Assembly: GCA_003439945.1 (NCBI GenBank)
Contig: QVRM01004797.1
Location: 62,001-126,000, forward strand
Direction of reading: 5' to 3'
Length of the DNA: 64,000 bases
Source of the DNA: Dermanyssus gallinae
Lineage: Eukaryota; Arthropoda; Arachnida; Mesostigmata; Dermanyssidae
Below the pieces are notes generated by a model, which saw only the letters and a list, made by a program, of their open reading frames with translations, searched no databases and was not told where the DNA came from. The position numbers and the translations under genes were made by a program. Shown here one piece after another: positions 36,067 through 48,064 of the stretch (position 1 is its first letter; each line of letters begins with the position of its first letter).

Positions 36067-39000
36067 CTAAAAACCAGTCATGTCCCCGTCCCCCACACTG
36101 ACTGGGAACTGCGTTGCGCATATAATCAAACAGTCAGGGGGGGCGAGTCTTCTACTACTGGCGGGTGTGTTCCCCGGGAGCCACGGGGAGGAGGGGCGCT
36201 GTAGGTAGTTGGCGCTCGTTTTCTTCTGTAGAATGGCTCTGAAGACCCCGGCTGTGGTGTTCCAGTTTAAACGCGTTTCCGTCATTTTTTGCAGACGTCG
36301 CGTAGGTTAAAATCCGGTGTGTTCATTAGGAGCAGTAGAGCTACGCGCTGCTCCGCCCATGCTGAACACTTCAGTGCCGTGTGGTCTGAAGTGTCTTCCG
36401 GTCCGTCGCCGCAGTGGATGCATTTAGGACTGGGAGCCTTCCCGATCCTGAACAGGTAGGACTGGAAGTCGCCATGCCCTGTCAGGATCTGGGTCGTGTA
36501 GAAGGTGAGTTCACCCCCCGGGCGGTTTAGCCATTCTTTGATGTCGGGTATAAGGGCGCGGAGACTGGTGCCAGGGCCACCCCCTTGTAGGCCGGCCCAT
36601 TCTTCCTGCCAGAGGTCGATAGTATGCCGACGCTCCTTGTCCTTCTTGCGTTAGGGGTTACCCCATAAGCGGCGGCGTTCGGCAGCTTTCAGATCCCACG
36701 GAATCGTTCCAGCAAGGACGAAAGCCGCCGCTGCGCTTACCGTCCGGTACGCCGCGATCACCCTGAGGGCTCCGACCCTCTGGGCCCGACGCAGGCGCGT
36801 CCTGTTGACGGCAAGCTTTAGGGTGTCGGTCGGCCAGGCCGGAGCTCCGTATAGGGCGACTGACTCGGTCACGGACATGATTATTCGCCGCTGGGTTTGT
36901 CTTGGTCCATGATTATTAGACATAAGCCGTGCGACGTTTTTTGCTGTCTTGGTTGCCTTCTCCGTCGCCCGCCGCACGTGTTCAGTGCCGCAGAGACCCC
37001 TGTCTAGGGTGACCCCGAGGTACCTGACCTTGTCAACAAGCGCAATCTTTTGGTCTTCTTGGCGAAGGTGAAGGGCAGGACAGTTTTTCCGTCCTACCAA
37101 GAGTATTGCCTCGCTCTTGGCGGGGGCGAGTCCCGCCGCTTGCATCCAGCGGGCGACGTCTTCAAGTGCTTCGTTCGCACGGCTTTGCAGCAGGTCCGGT
37201 GTCCGGGCCTGGACGGTAAGGACGAGGTCGTTGGCATAGGCTAGAAGGCTGACCCCGGGGGGCAGGTCCCTTAGTCGCAGCACGTCGTCGTACGTTATGT
37301 TCCATAGCAGGGGGCCAAGTATGGAGCCCTGTGGCACCCCTGCAGTCATGTTAAAAAGGATTCCGTGGGACTGTACTGTCCGGTCCTTTAGGTAGTTTGA
37401 TATAATGCGCCGTAGGTAAAAAGGAACGTTCTTTCTGTGAAGAGTCTCCAGGATGACTCTCCAGGGTAGGCTGTTAAAAGCGCTCCGTACGTCTAGTAAA
37501 ATAGCGAGGTAGAGGCCCCGTCTTCTTGGCGGGAATTCGTGGAGGAGTTCGGCCTGCGTCTGGATCTGCTTTATAGCGCCGATTGTCGAGTGGCCTTTGC
37601 GGAACCCATGCTGGGCCTCTGACAGCAGGTCGTTCTCCTCCGCGGAGTCCCGCAGGCGTGCCTCCACGATATACTCGAAAGCTTTGGCCAGGGAGCCGAG
37701 CTGGCAAATAGGGCGGTAAGAGCTGGGGCCTTTTGGTATGAGGACCAAGCTTGCGGCCCTCTATGCGCTGGGAAACGAGCCCGACCGGAGCATCCCGGTC
37801 GCCGCTGACGCCACCGCTTCTGGAAATTCTTTCATCAGTTTTGTGACCGCGGAGACCGGGACACTATCTGGGTCCGGTGCCTATCCCTGTTTGAGGCGTG
37901 CCGCAGCGTCCAGCACCTCTTGTAGCGTGACCTCCGGGGGATCCTCTTCCTCTTCCCCTGAAGCCTCTAGGTACGGGGCGCGGTCGAAGGGTGGGTGTTG
38001 AGGACAGAGCGCCTCGATCGCTACCCGCGCATCTTCCGGAGATATGTCTACCCTGCGCTTATAAGGGGGGAGCCCCCTGATCATTTTGTATGGGCGCCCC
38101 CAGGGGTCGTCCTCCAGCTCCTCCAGGAAGGCCCTCCAGGAGCGTTCCTTGCTCCTGAAGATTTCCCTGCGCAGGAGGGCCTGCAAGTTCTTGTATACGG
38201 CTCTAAAGCGTCTGGCGGCCTTCCCGTCGTGTGACGATTGTCTGGCGCGGGTGAGCCACCGTCGCGCTTTTAGGCATTTCCGCCGTAGTTGTCCCAGTGC
38301 CGCGGTCCACCAGTGTTTTGGCTTTCCTTGGTATCCTCGACGTGCGGGACGGCCTGGGGAGACCGCGCACGCCTTTTCTAAGAGCAGCTGGAGACCCTCC
38401 GCCGTAGTTGGAGGTCCCTCTGCTGCTATAAGGGCCCTGAGGGACCTCCGAAGTTGTTCGGCTCCCTGGCGTATGATGAGTGGACTCTGCGTTGGATTTG
38501 TCATCGCGGCAGTAGTCACATGGAATTCGATGATAAAATGATGAGGGATTCCTCTTCCTGTAGCATCTTTTAGTCTAAAATCTTGTTGGCATCGGCCCTG
38601 CGCGTGATAGTAAGATCGATACATGAGGTGCGCCTGCCCCTGTGAAGAAGCGGCTGAAGAACTACGAGGTCTTCAGCCGCTAACCAGTCGAGGATTGCAA
38701 GCCCCCTATGACTGGTTCCGGCCGAGCCCCATGCGCTGGCCGCGGCGTTAAAATCTCCGGTTATTATTAAAAGTGGCGCGTCAGTTTGGTTAAAAGAGAA
38801 ATATAAGTCGTCTAAAAGCCTGTTAAGGTTGTCAAGTAGAACGTTAGGACTGCAGTAGCAGGAATAAAAGCGTCCGATGTTTGCAACGTCAACCCATGTA
38901 AAACCGTAGCCGCAACCGTGTCCGGAGATGCGCATCTGGCTGCGATGGTCAAGTACGATGCTCGTAGCGCTGTCGGCGTCTGCAAAACAGTCCGGGAAAC

Positions 39001-39139
39001 GGTTTTCTGCCCACCGGATGTTGGGCTCGCTGAGCAATAAGAGGTCGGCTCCTACTCTGCTGCTGACCTCCTGGAGCATGTTGTGCGCGCCTCTGCTGCG
39101 ATTGCAGTTGAGCTGGAGTACTTTACGAACTGGCGTCAT
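36067..39139 (-). pseudogene. Element B ORF2: APE endonuclease and reverse transcriptase (multiple breaks)
   Basis: The ATG at 39139 opens MTPVRKVLQLNCNRSRG, followed by LSEPNI, ITGDFNAAASAWGS and SCIDLTI, the R1-type endonuclease series. A frameshift near 38575 leads to the inter-domain region. TAG codons at 37881-37883 and 37761-37763 interrupt the RT start, then PKGPSSYRPI, QHGFRKGHSTIGAI, LLDVRSAFN and GVPQGSILGPLLWN follow. The catalytic YADD reads YAND (37226-37237), which would abolish polymerase activity. A TAA at 36651 and a shift in an A6 run near 36285 precede the C-terminal CIHCGD...H...C motif and the end at 36067. Confidence 0.85.
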
Positions 39140-40045
39140 TGTCGTTGGTGGGCGTGGCTTGCTTGTTAGATGCCTTCGTTGCACGAGGGTCCAGAGGAGG
39201 CGATGTCTGTACACTCTTGCGGCTTTTTTGGGTGACCAGGGTGAACCCCTTGGCGTCCACGGCTTCACTGGGGTGGTCCTCGTGGGTAGCCGGTGCCGGG
39301 GTTGGGTTTGGCACTCGTGTTATCGCGAGGTGCGCGGCCGTTGGCCGGGTGCCGCGGCGGCGGAGCTCCTCCAGTTGCTCTCTGTACTTTGGACAAGCGG
39401 CAACGTTGGCCGCGTGTCCTGCTTCGCCGCAGTTATAGCAGGTCGCCGCCGCTTTGCATTCTCTCGAGAGGTGCCCAACTTCCCCGCACCTGTCGCAGCG
39501 CTTACCTGTGACGACCGCGCCAGTGCACGAGGGAGCAGAGTGGCCCACTCGTTGGCAGCGCTGGCACGTCGGCACGGTGATCCACTCCGAGATGTTTGAT
39601 GTTTAGGAGTCTGGCGGCGTCGAGAGGGGCCGTCTGCCGGTGGCCCCATTTTGTGGGGGTTCCACGGCAAGTGGTCCGTCGATGGGCAGCGCCTTGCGGA
39701 TGGCAGCCTCGATGTCTTGCTGGTTGGTACCCTCCATGACATCCCTGATCAGGAGACGCTTTAGTGACGTCCTGTCGACGCTGGCGTCCGCCTCCCCGGC
39801 TGACTGCAGGGCCTGGAGAAAGGAGCTGGCCCCTCCTTGTACCGCCTCTGCTACCACCAACTGCACATCTCCGGTGGGCAGTTGTTGAACTTGGTTTACC
39901 CTCACGTTGTGGGCATTGGGGTCCACCCTGACACCCAGCTCTTTGATCATGTCGGCGTAAGTCTTGCCTTCCTTCTTTTTAAGAAGGAAAGTTGTTGTGG
40001 TGCTGGGTGAGCTCTTCTTGCCACCGTCTGCCCCCCCCCCCCCCC
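39123..40045 (-). pseudogene. Element B ORF1, gag with three CCHC knuckles (one stop)
   Basis: The frame is open from the G/C run near 40045 through a KKKEGKTYADMIKELGV region. It then has an RNA-binding-like SLKRLLIRDV...IEAAIRKAL section and a TAA at 39603-39605. After the stop it continues in the same frame with CQRCQRVGHSAPSC, CDRCGEVGHLSREC and CYNCGEAGH..C knuckles, the R1/TRAS-type gag arrangement. It ends at 39123, overlapping the ORF2 start by 17 bases. No N-terminal ATG is visible, consistent with 5' truncation. Confidence 0.85.
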
Positions 40046-40066
40046 TGTCTGTGCGCGCCGTAGGGG

Positions 40067-40081
40067 ACTAGGGCAGTTCTT
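40067..40081. repeat. Target-site duplication of element B, right copy
   Basis: Identical to 35942-35956. It marks the 5' junction of the minus-strand insertion. Confidence 0.9.
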
Positions 40082-41414
40082 GCGATTGCAATTACTACCA
40101 CTACTATGTCGTTTACTACCAGTAATAGAGAAAAATGTTTCTTCTTACTATAATTTTACTTGCGAAGTGGCAAGTGCAACGTGGTGGCGACTTTCAGTCT
40201 CTAGTCCACATGGACACTAAAGTATGAATACAAGAAAAATCTGCGTAACTAGTTTTTGTTAGTAATGTGCTACGATTGTCCTGTATTTATTTAACGAGAA
40301 GGTTTCCCTACAGACAGGCAATATAATATACCATTTAATAAAGCTATTAATTTTAATAATTGTGTAAACGTCGTTTGTATCATCTATAATAAGCGTAGAG
40401 TTTGGCTCGCACCGGAGAGCCAATTTGTCGATGAGCAACATGTAAAGCCACTATTTTTTACAAACTAGCAAACAAGTATCTAGTAAACTCTAGAAGACGT
40501 CTCTGTTAAATTACCGGCAAAAATGGCAGCAAACATGTCTGAGAATGCCGCCCGGCTATCAAAACAAAAATGCTCACGCATTTAGTTCTACTGGCGGTAT
40601 GCTGTTTGTATATATGCTTGTGCGACTACCAGACGTTTTGCATGACGAGAATGGTGCGGCAGTCGGCTCCAACGGCTCCTCATCCTTCATGTCGTCGCCT
40701 GTCGAGCGGCAATTATATAATGTAATCACCGCGAAGTCGCCTAAAGTCACCACAGTCTACTTCGCAGCGGCCAATGCAGAGACATTTCTCGCGCTGACAG
40801 CTGGACCTAATAACGAACTGGAACGTTTCTCGTAGCGTGGCGGTGGCCTAGAACAGCAAAGAGCGTTGAAAAGGCCATGGAAAGAAATCTGGGAGAACAG
40901 GTGAGTGTCAGGAACGAGTGGAAATGCTAGGACGGGACCTGTCGCCACTACTACCTACCTACCTATTTGCCTGCCTGCCTGTTGTATTCTAGCGCAGACA
41001 AAATATTATTGTCACCAAATAGAGGAAAGCCTACTGAAGCGTGACGGCGGTGCCGTTCGGTGGGCCTTACGAGCGCAATAGTCCCAGCCCGGTGGTGCAC
41101 GGCGAGCTGGCAGAGGAGAACCGTGCGGAACGAGAGGAAACAGGCGGAGCAACTGCGGGCAAACTTTTTGTAATTAAAAGTCTCCACGTACGCATAGCTG
41201 CTTCGGTGGCTAGGCGTCGTCTGCCATAGCCACAACGGGGTTGCTGCTGCTGGTCTTGCTGCCGGAGTGCCAATGCCAACACTTCACGCACCTTACAACA
41301 GCCTTACGTCGCCATCGTTGTCCTTATTATTATTATTATTATTATTAGCAATAATAATAACAATAATATTGACGGGTGTAGCAAATAGTGTTTAATGCAT
41401 ATTATTATTATTAT
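40082..41414. other. No gene seen; (ATT)n tracts
   Basis: ATT/TTA repeats at about 41324-41347 and 41398-41415 precede the RLE fragment. Frames of 60-96 codons, such as 40545-40835, lack recognisable domains. Confidence 0.4.
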
Positions 41415-42160
41415 TGTGGAGAAGGACGGCCTCCACCCCTTGAGCTGCATCAAGAGCCAAGGCCGAGCCCCTAGGCACACCGAAATAAACGCAATAATTC
41501 AAAGAGCTCTCCGGAGAGCGGGAATACCTAGCATGCTGAAACCCAGACTAGGACTTCATGACGATAAAAGGCCCGACGGTGTGACCATTCCGCCGTGGGA
41601 AAAAGGAAAATGCCTGGTTTGGGATGCGACAGTATCTTGCACTAACTGTTGGGGAAACCCTAGATATCTCAACATGTCCGGCCCTTGGTGCATTGAAGAT
41701 ATACCTCAGGTTAAGTTCCAAGTCCGTAGGGGACGGAGGATAGTCTAGAATTAAAAACAACCTTTAAAAAAAAATTAATTCTAGTATCCTGCACGGCCGC
41801 ATTGTCTTATTTATGCCACAGCGCGACGGAGGCGGGATGGGTTGCCGAACACGCAGAAAAAGAAAAGTGGCGTAAATACACAGAGTTAGAGCCTAGATAC
41901 AATTTCGTGCCGATTGCAATGGAAACAATGGGCCCGGTCAGCAGAAGTACAAGGAAATTTATAAAAGACTTAGGTGATCGAGTACGAGCAAACACCGGGG
42001 ATATACGCAAATACGAATTTCTGAGGCACCTGCTTTCACTGGCAGTTTGCAGAGGAAATGCCGCGTCGATATTAGGTGCGATGGGCTGAGAATAGCTAGA
42101 TGGTAACCATGAAATAACGAGGATACACATTCACACCTCACAATTGTATTGTCCTAACAC
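41415..42160 (+). pseudogene. RLE-type C-terminal fragment, interrupted by a retroposon
   Basis: The plus frame begins in the CCHC region (GLHPLSC), then RAPRHTEINAIIQRALRRAG, the PDG motif and KGKCLVWDATVS, the signature order of the restriction-like endonuclease seen in element C. It is interrupted at 41643-41782 and resumes with CHSATEAGWVAEHAEKEKW, FVPIAMETMGP and CRGNAASILGAMG, where the frame stops at 42087-42089. It differs enough from element C to be another subfamily. ATT repeats abut its 5' side and a long AAT repeat its 3' side. Confidence 0.8.
41643..41782 (+). mobile_element. Second short retroposon family, copy with TSD
   Basis: A 140-base insertion within the RLE fragment, flanked by AGTATCTTGCAC (41631-41642) and AGTATCCTGCAC (41783-41794), a 12-base duplication with one mismatch. 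It matches 15334-15478 in inverted orientation and ends in an A-rich tail before TTAATTCT. Removing it restores alignment of the host fragment to other copies, which confirms the boundaries. Probably a SINE; the Pol III boxes are weak. Confidence 0.8.
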
Positions 42161-42164
42161 ATAT

Positions 42165-42287
<123 letters not shown>

Positions 42288-43293
42288 TATGGAAGCCTGG
42301 AAGAGGTGGTGAGACCTTGGAGGCACTACTGCCTATAAGCTGCTGCGATCTGATAGTAGTTGTAGCATTAGTAGTAGTAGAAGTCGTAGTAGTAGTAGCA
42401 GTAGTACTATTGCTACCTGCTTGCTGACTAGGCTACTCCATCAGAGGGCGGCGAATCCTCGAGTCTAAACGCTCCTTCGACACGTGTACTCCCAAGAGGG
42501 TTGCCACTCCGGCCATCGGAGTCATCGTCGTGTGTCTTCCATCGTCGTCGGTCACCTTCTGCCTCTGCTTTTCCTCTTCCTCCTCCTAGTCCTCGACTTG
42601 AGGGTCTTTTACGATGAAGACAAGATTGCTGCTGAGTTCAGCTATCTTCAGCCTCGCTTGCTGGTGACAGCGGCGGCGGGCAATGGCGTAGGCCGGAACA
42701 AGAAAGACGGACGCAGTCTAGTTAGACATCGTCAACAATAGGCCAACTTGGCCAGGCGCAATTTGACGGCCATCTCTTCCGTTTACGTCTGCCCGCATCC
42801 TTACCGGCCGGCCTACCGACGTGTCTACCTGTCTGGCCTGGCCATCAGTGGGAGAGGCCTCTAAAGGTTAGGCCTCATTTTCCATTTGTTTTTATGTAGC
42901 AGCTCATCGGACACTGAACCTTCAACTGAGGTTCTCAATGAAGCGTTTAGAGAGTCCTTGTTTCTCGTCGCCTAACCGCCGCGTAGTTAGTTGGGGCTGT
43001 GCTATGCTGTGCCGGTGGTCGCCGTCGTACAGTCTCACAATCTTATAGTATTTCAATATCGTCTTTCTCGTTCTCACTTTATTATCTTCTTTCCCCTAGC
43101 TATACTTTACGACTGCTACTAAACACGAGAAGAACGTAACCGCTAGAACGCGCTGTTATAGCGATGTGCAAGCATTGAAGATCAGCCAAGCATTTCTGTC
43201 TGTGAGGAGGGGGGGGGGGGGGGGGCGAAGCGGTAAACGAGCTCGCGTGAACGTACACATTTAGTCTGCAACATGCCCATACCTTATGATCAT

Positions 43294-43340
43294 AACCAAA
43301 TCACCACATATATATATATATATATAAGTGGTGATTTGGT
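43294..43340. repeat. Hairpin with TA-rich loop
   Basis: ACCAAATCACCAC and its complement GTGGTGATTTGGT enclose about 20 bases of TA repeats. It can form a cruciform. Confidence 0.7.
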
Positions 43341-43697
43341 ATATATATATATGTATATATATAATATGGTTAACAGTTTTCAGATCCGGTCTACCATAGC
43401 GGATACAATATACAACTCTCACCGGCGCAGGTTTTTGCGTAGACACACGCCAACACCTTATCTCCCTCAATCCACTTTGAAAAGAGCCTCCTCCCTACTT
43501 GCTGTCTAGCCCTGCGTACGTCTCTATACAATATCTGCTTCACAAATAAGTCGTTATCAACCGCTACCAATCGCCAATATATGGATATGCTCTGTTTGCT
43601 TTCGAAGTTACCACACGTCTCGTTACGCGTGAAATTCGGGCGTAGATTCGGGCACCGAATGCTCGCATAAAAGAAAGCTTTTCAAAACAGACTTCTC

Positions 43698-43731
<34 letters not shown>

Positions 43732-44947
43732 TGTAGGAAGAAAGCTCGCTGCTTTTGGAAAGCGGTGGCTATGGCCTGCTGCTTATCTGACTCTAACCAA
43801 ATCGAGGCCTGCCCTAGCACGACATGCGTAAGCATGTGGCCAATGGTTGGCGTGGGTTTAGTGTGTACATATGCATTTGTATGCACGCTCTTAAGATGTA
43901 CGTTCAGCTACTCGTTCTTTCTCTCCTCTGCTCTCTTCCTCTCGTATACTATCTCTCTATATACAAATCTATCTATGCCTACAACGGTTTTGCATTTTGC
44001 TGAAATCGTCGTTTGTGGCAAACGACACCCACTTCCAGCCTTCAGAGCGTTTGTTTGTTCAAAGAGGCACATGTACCTCCAACAGAAGTGGGCGGGCAAA
44101 CATTTCACTTTCGTTTCCTTTTTTTTCCTACCCTGAGCGCCTTCGCCTGGCAACATATCGATGTAGTTCAAATTTATTTTTATTTGCCGTTACGCTTTTA
44201 TTCGTCCTTGGCTCGGCGCAATACCACCATAGGTCTATATTCCTTCTCAATTAAATATCTACACACAGTGCAGTCTCCCTGTATCTAATTTGTTTCTATA
44301 CATGGAACCTAAACTCGCATATACATTATATCTCTATTAATGTGCGAATGTGTAAAGGTATGTATAAACGGATTCACGCATATATTGCCGACATGATGCA
44401 CATAACTTGTTCTCAATGAATGAAGGCATTTTGAACAAATAAAACGTTTCATAGTTTGTTTCTTTATTTAAAAGCTGCACATAAAATAAATATTTGTATT
44501 TATATTATTCTGTTTCGAAGCAGATAAATTAGAGCGCCGAACACATGCTGAGCTTTGCCAACTACAGTTCGGAATCATACACACCGTTGTTTTACGCGTC
44601 CTGTGTAAGTATGTAATAGTTAGAATTGGTTATAAGTTATAATTTAAAAAAATATCCAACAACAGCATCAGTAACCTGATGTTATGTGGCACTTCATTCG
44701 CTTAAGGAGACCTATCGTTATGTTAGGATGGATGCATTAGTTAAGTGAAAACCGTGAGCCACAATTACGATGACTAAAAGAAGCCAAGAAAACTTTCGGT
44801 GACTAGATGCCAAGCTCTACAGTTTAGCCCAGTTGTACGAGTGGTGGCTTGGGCGCTTAGCGCGCCGTCCTAAAAAAGCGGGGCATTATCATGCGCAGGA
44901 CAGAATTTTGCTTCTTCCTTGATCCACACGTACGTGGAACGCTGTGC

Positions 44948-44989
44948 TGCTGCTATATCCCTCTGGTAAAGACCAGGTAATATAGCAGC
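44948..44989. repeat. Bipartite hairpin
   Basis: GCTGCTATAT...CTGGT pairs with ACCAG...ATATAGCAGC around an AAAG loop. Function unknown. Confidence 0.5.
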
Positions 44990-45841
44990 GTGAGTACGTG
45001 GATTGGCGAAAAGGTAAAGCGATGGCACATAGTCCCTTCCTCCCAGCAAGCGCTGAGGAACAGGTGAGTTTAGTTATGCCTAAAGCCTCTTTCTGTATGA
45101 ACCTTGACAGGATCGCCCCGGTTGTACGGAACGGCAGAGACTGTGAGGCGTTAGCTAACAATCTATCATACTTACTTCACTCTAAACCACTAAACCATTA
45201 AAAATGTTCTCTGTCTAATGTTTCAACCAAGTTCTGTGGACAAGATTTTGAGACAAATCGCCGTTTCTGGGAGGGTAAGTAATCTTCATTTTTAGAGAGG
45301 TTTTTGAAAATGATAAAATGAAGGTACAACATTTTACCTTATCTTCGACGTGTCTACTAGTACGAGTAGGACGTATATGTCGTGTAGGAAAAGAAAAACT
45401 CGCTTGCGTGCAAGTCGAAAGCACGAAGTCATCAGCGCATAGAGTATTATCATCACTCGTTCATGTCGTAGTTTTAGTCTGCACCAGAAGGTTGCCATAT
45501 ACAACAGGCGCGTGCTGAGCAGCTGCGCCTTCTAGAGTAGCAGGGACGTAAAAGCTTGTAGTACTCCTCGTAGGCGCGAGGAGATGTCTAAAAAAATGTT
45601 TAAAAAAAAAACTAGATAAGTATATATATATATATATATATATATAAGTAACATGGCATACTGCTTATAAAGCACTCAAAAAGAGAAGATTCGCAGCTTC
45701 AATCTGAAGTGGAGAACCGCCCGTTTACACACATTTCACAGCTGCTGTAAGACTTTTTTACGTGTCTAAACAGTTGTCTAAAATGCGATACACGCACATT
45801 ATGCGCTTATTACGAAAGTTTTAGTTTGTAATTTTACGATC

Positions 45842-45901
45842 AGAGCTATCAAGGGAACCGCACGCGTGTAGTTTCACGTGTGCGGGTCCCTTGGTAGATC
45901 C
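45842..45901. repeat. Imperfect 26-bp-stem hairpin
   Basis: The arms AAGGGAACCGCACGCGTG and CACGTGTGCGGGTCCCTT pair with two mismatches across a TAGTTT loop, and pairing continues outward with a few more mismatches. It could be the remnant of a small inverted-repeat element or a short structured RNA. Confidence 0.55.
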
Positions 45902-46770
45902 GATTTGTAACGTTAGTCCCGAAAAGTCAACATCATCGGTGGAATTCTTGTTTCAATACAAAAGAGCTTTAGTCGCTAGAAAAAAACGAGACAACGCTGA
46001 TCCCTATTCCTTCGTAACTTGCCTCCTTAATATGCGAGCTATAGGATTTTCTCTTAAAGCGGAGCTGAATGCCAGGGCACTTGACGGAGCAGTTCTAATG
46101 TGCAGTTCACGGCCTTGGGGTGCAAAGGCGCCTTGAGGTACTATGTGGCATACCTCCATATAGTAATTGCTTTCGAAATCTTAATCTAGTACAGGCAACT
46201 ATTGTTTTCACGCACTCATTACGGTAGCGAACAGATAATAAATGACGAACGTTGCTAGCAATTCTCATTACACTGATAACTTTCTGCAATTTCAGTTTGC
46301 ATAAAAGGAAGCAAAAGTCTTCTACCGGTCTCCACTATGTCAGCACAGCAGCAGTTCTAAGAACAGACATTACAAGCCCTAGCGGTAGGCAAATGATAGG
46401 TCACATATGCATAGGGGAAAATTGTTATCCTCTTCCCAGCATATATTTAACAAACTTGCCATATAGCGAAATTAATAATACTAATAATTATCATCATCAT
46501 CATTTGCACTTACTCCTTGTGCTTCTATTCTGTGCATTTCGCTGCATTTCAAGTTTGTTAAGTATATGCTGTACATATATATATATATATTTTATAATTA
46601 TTACTACTGCTTCGACTAGTACTACTATTAGTTTGAACGCATCGCGTAGCGTTTTCAGAATCCACCGCTCTTCTCAGTGTTTGTTCAGCTTAGCCGAGTA
46701 AAGTCGATACAGCTGCAGACAGACGGCAAACTCGCTGTCTGAGCCTGAGCGCGCCCAGCCTGCCTAACTA

Positions 46771-48062
46771 CAGGTAGTTCCACAAGTTTTTAAAAATGAA
46801 AACCAAGAATTTTCCAAATCTTGTTTTGAATTTTTTCTTATTTGATATACTCCTCGAGAAGCTCAATACACTTTTCCCACCAAGATTTCAGAGCATTTAT
46901 ACCTCTTGAGTAAAATTCTGCGTCTTTAGACTGAAAATAGGCATTGACAGCAGTTGTAACCTCTTCATTGCTGGAAAAACGCTTTCCACCGAGACGATTC
47001 TTCAAATGTCTGAAGAGGAAATAATCAGAGGGGGCCAGGTCTGGAGAATAGGAAGGTTGTTCAATAAGTTCGAATTTCAGTTGGGCCAGTTTTGCCGATG
47101 CTTGCCGCGACTTGTGTGCGGGAGCATTGTCCTGGTGAAACAGGACAACCTTCTTCTGCAAAGCGGGCCGTTTCACGATGAGTTCTTGCTTCAGGCAGTC
47201 CAACAGTCTTGCATAATATTCTCCCGTGATCGTTTTACCGATCTCAAGGTATTCGACCAGAATTATTCCACGTTGGTCCCAAAAAACCGTAGCCATCATC
47301 TTTCCGGCCGATGCCGTTGTCCGCACCCTCTTCGGAGGTCCTTCACCAGGTGCACACGATTGGCGAGATGCTTCTTGGGTCTCGGAAGTGTAGTGATGGA
47401 CCCAGCTTTCATCGACGGTCACGAATCTGCGCCAAAAATCCGACGGATTTTTCGACATCTTGGCCAAATTTCGCTGTGAAGCGGAAACACGCGCGTCTGT
47501 TTGGACTTGGTTGAGCAAATGCGGCACTCATTTTGCTCTGAGTTTTTTCATCTTCAAGTTCTCGTGCAGGATGAAATGCACACTACCCAAACTGATCCCC
47601 AAGGCCTCCGATATCTCCTTAATGTTCACTCGCTTATCTGCGGCAACGATTTTTCGCACTTTTTCCACGTTTTCCTCATCAGTTGCCGTTTTTGGGCGTC
47701 CTGAACGTAGTTCATCCTCGGTGCTCCTGCGACCTCTTTTTAACTCATTAATCCAGTTGGAAACAGTGGCAAAATATGGCGCAGAGTCACCGTACACCTC
47801 GTCTAACTCAGTTTTCACTTGGGTCGCATTCCAACTTTTGAAATAAAAACGCTTGATAACCACTTGAAACTCTTTTTTTCTCAATTTTTCAAAATCACGC
47901 CGATACGTTGCACGGGAAAAGCGATCAAACAAAATCGCAACGGCCAATCACCATAATATTTTGACTGCTAGCATTCGAAAAGTTGCCGTTTCCAATAGCG
48001 GTGAAAGCGCGAAAAAATTCGAATTATGAAAAGCTCATTTTAAGAACTTGTAGAACTACCTG
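46771..48062 (-). mobile_element. mariner copy 2 (irritans-like), near complete
   Basis: A 1292-base element with terminal inverted repeats of about 28 bases starting CAGGTAGTTC at both ends. TA duplications lie at 46769-46770 and 48063-48064. The size matches full-length mariners. It carries one transposase frame on the minus strand, interrupted once. Confidence 0.92.
46838..47947 (-). pseudogene. mariner transposase with a single TGA
   Basis: The minus strand reads an N-terminal paired HTH region (VSNWINELKRGRRST, DKRVNIKEISEALGISLGSV). It ends at a TGA (47528-47530) where the family has a tryptophan (K-x-R-A-K-W-V-P context); the same frame then continues to the natural end at 46838. Catalytic residues VTVDESW, FHQDNAPAH and SPDLAPSDYF are intact, with 34 residues between the second and third Asp (DD34D). 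The likely start region lacks an ATG (a TTG stands before RKKEFQ), so initiation is also lost. Compared with copy 1 (26776-27547) this copy keeps the middle segment. Confidence 0.9.
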
Positions 48063-48064
48063 TA

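Larger units (their letters stand above)
35957..40066 (-). mobile_element. Element B: R1-clade non-LTR retrotransposon with 15-bp TSD
   Basis: A 4.11-kb minus-strand insertion between perfect 15-base duplications. The 3' end, on the left, has an (AAAAT)n-like tail (TTTATTTTTATTTTTATAG on the plus strand). The order on the minus strand is gag ORF1 (with CCHC knuckles), then ORF2 with APE endonuclease, RT and C-terminal CCHC. The gag reading frame runs up to the G/C tract near the 5' junction, so the 5' end is probably truncated. The clean duplication shows target-primed insertion at a non-rDNA site. Stops and frame changes show it is no longer coding. Confidence 0.9.
42288..46768. other. No gene seen; microsatellites and hairpins
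   Basis: AGT/GTA triplets near 42355-42410, a 17-base G run (43209-43225), TA tracts (43305-43327, 43699-43729, 45620-45645) and three hairpins listed separately. No coding motif was found in any frame. Confidence 0.4.
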
